Assembly: GCF_030657335.1 (NCBI RefSeq)
Contig: NZ_CP131039.1
Location: 186,001-250,000 of the forward strand
Source: Croceibacterium aestuarii
GTDB lineage: Bacteria; Pseudomonadota; Alphaproteobacteria; Sphingomonadales; Sphingomonadaceae
Direction of reading: 5' to 3'
Length of the DNA: 64,000 nt
The letters are not shown here. More model-generated notes on the stretch are below. The model had not been told where the DNA came from and searched no databases. It worked only from the letters and a program-made list of their open reading frames with translations. Positions within the stretch are counted from its first letter, which is position 1.

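Larger units (their letters stand above)
53870..64000 (-). repeat. Array of two-half PPC-like repeats in the giant protein
   Basis: About twelve units of roughly 700 nt alternate two beta-sandwich halves. One half ends in forms of FRLLDL (for example GDYAFRLLDL). The other half carries WRLIDPxGRxV and ends in GTYTLLIEGR-like strands. They resemble bacterial pre-peptidase C-terminal (PPC) domains. The array continues past the window edge. LamG and jelly-roll modules are inserted at intervals. Confidence 0.75.

Noticed and set aside
20482-64000. Type I (RTX) or two-partner secretion as explanation for the giant protein
   Set aside because: No GGxGxDxxx nonapeptides, ABC exporter or TpsB/BamA-like pore is visible; the hidden N-terminus and upstream genes could still change this.
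26543-64000. Non-ribosomal peptide or polyketide synthase as the reason for the long frame
   Set aside because: No adenylation, condensation, ketosynthase or carrier-protein motifs occur; the modules are Ig, CARDB, PPC, LamG and propeller folds.

Overview
The window looks like chromosome of a GC-rich alphaproteobacterium. Gene style (strong G/C third positions, frequent GTG/TTG starts, overlapping stop/start codons) and content (Spinster-like MFS carrier, HME-type RND pump, CARDB/Ig giant protein) fit Sphingomonadales best. This assignment is inferred from recalled family distributions, not from a marker gene. No rRNA, tRNA, CRISPR array or insertion sequence was seen.

Region 1 (1-5839) is a small catabolic island. 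A divergent TetR regulator (cut by the left edge) faces a + strand run: MBL-fold hydrolase, fumarylacetoacetase-family hydrolase, ACMSD-type amidohydrolase, MFS carrier and a small secreted protein. Overlaps between the three enzymes imply one transcript, and a 31-bp inverted repeat in the divergent promoter is a good operator candidate. Region 2 (5893-7403) holds a ROK fructokinase and an FMN-dependent NAD(P)H reductase. Region 3 (7442-14985) is a metal-type efflux locus: a two-component system divergent from an adaptor, RND pump and outer-membrane channel operon, with CTGACAA repeats between them.

Region 4 (15125-20420) is a nucleotide/RNA salvage group. On the - strand lie an AMP-phosphorylase-like DeoA homologue, a PRPP-synthetase homologue and a beta-CASP metallo-ribonuclease. 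Divergent from them is a PfkB-family sugar kinase. The set resembles the archaeal pentose-bisphosphate route, but that is inference.

Region 5 (20482-64000, - strand, two thirds of the window) is the most unusual part. One uninterrupted reading frame of more than 12,480 codons runs off the right edge. It encodes a giant modular surface or extracellular protein: PPC-like and LamG repeats, 17 CARDB modules, two beta-propellers, two Ig (PIG) arrays, an RHS-like piece, dockerin and cohesin modules, and OmpA-like and metzincin-like domains. Immediately downstream, tightly coupled, come a GAF-TM-HlyD protein, a PqqD-like/M50 protease/HlyD membrane protein, and a shortened SecA paralogue. I propose that these three form a dedicated export and processing machine for the giant protein.
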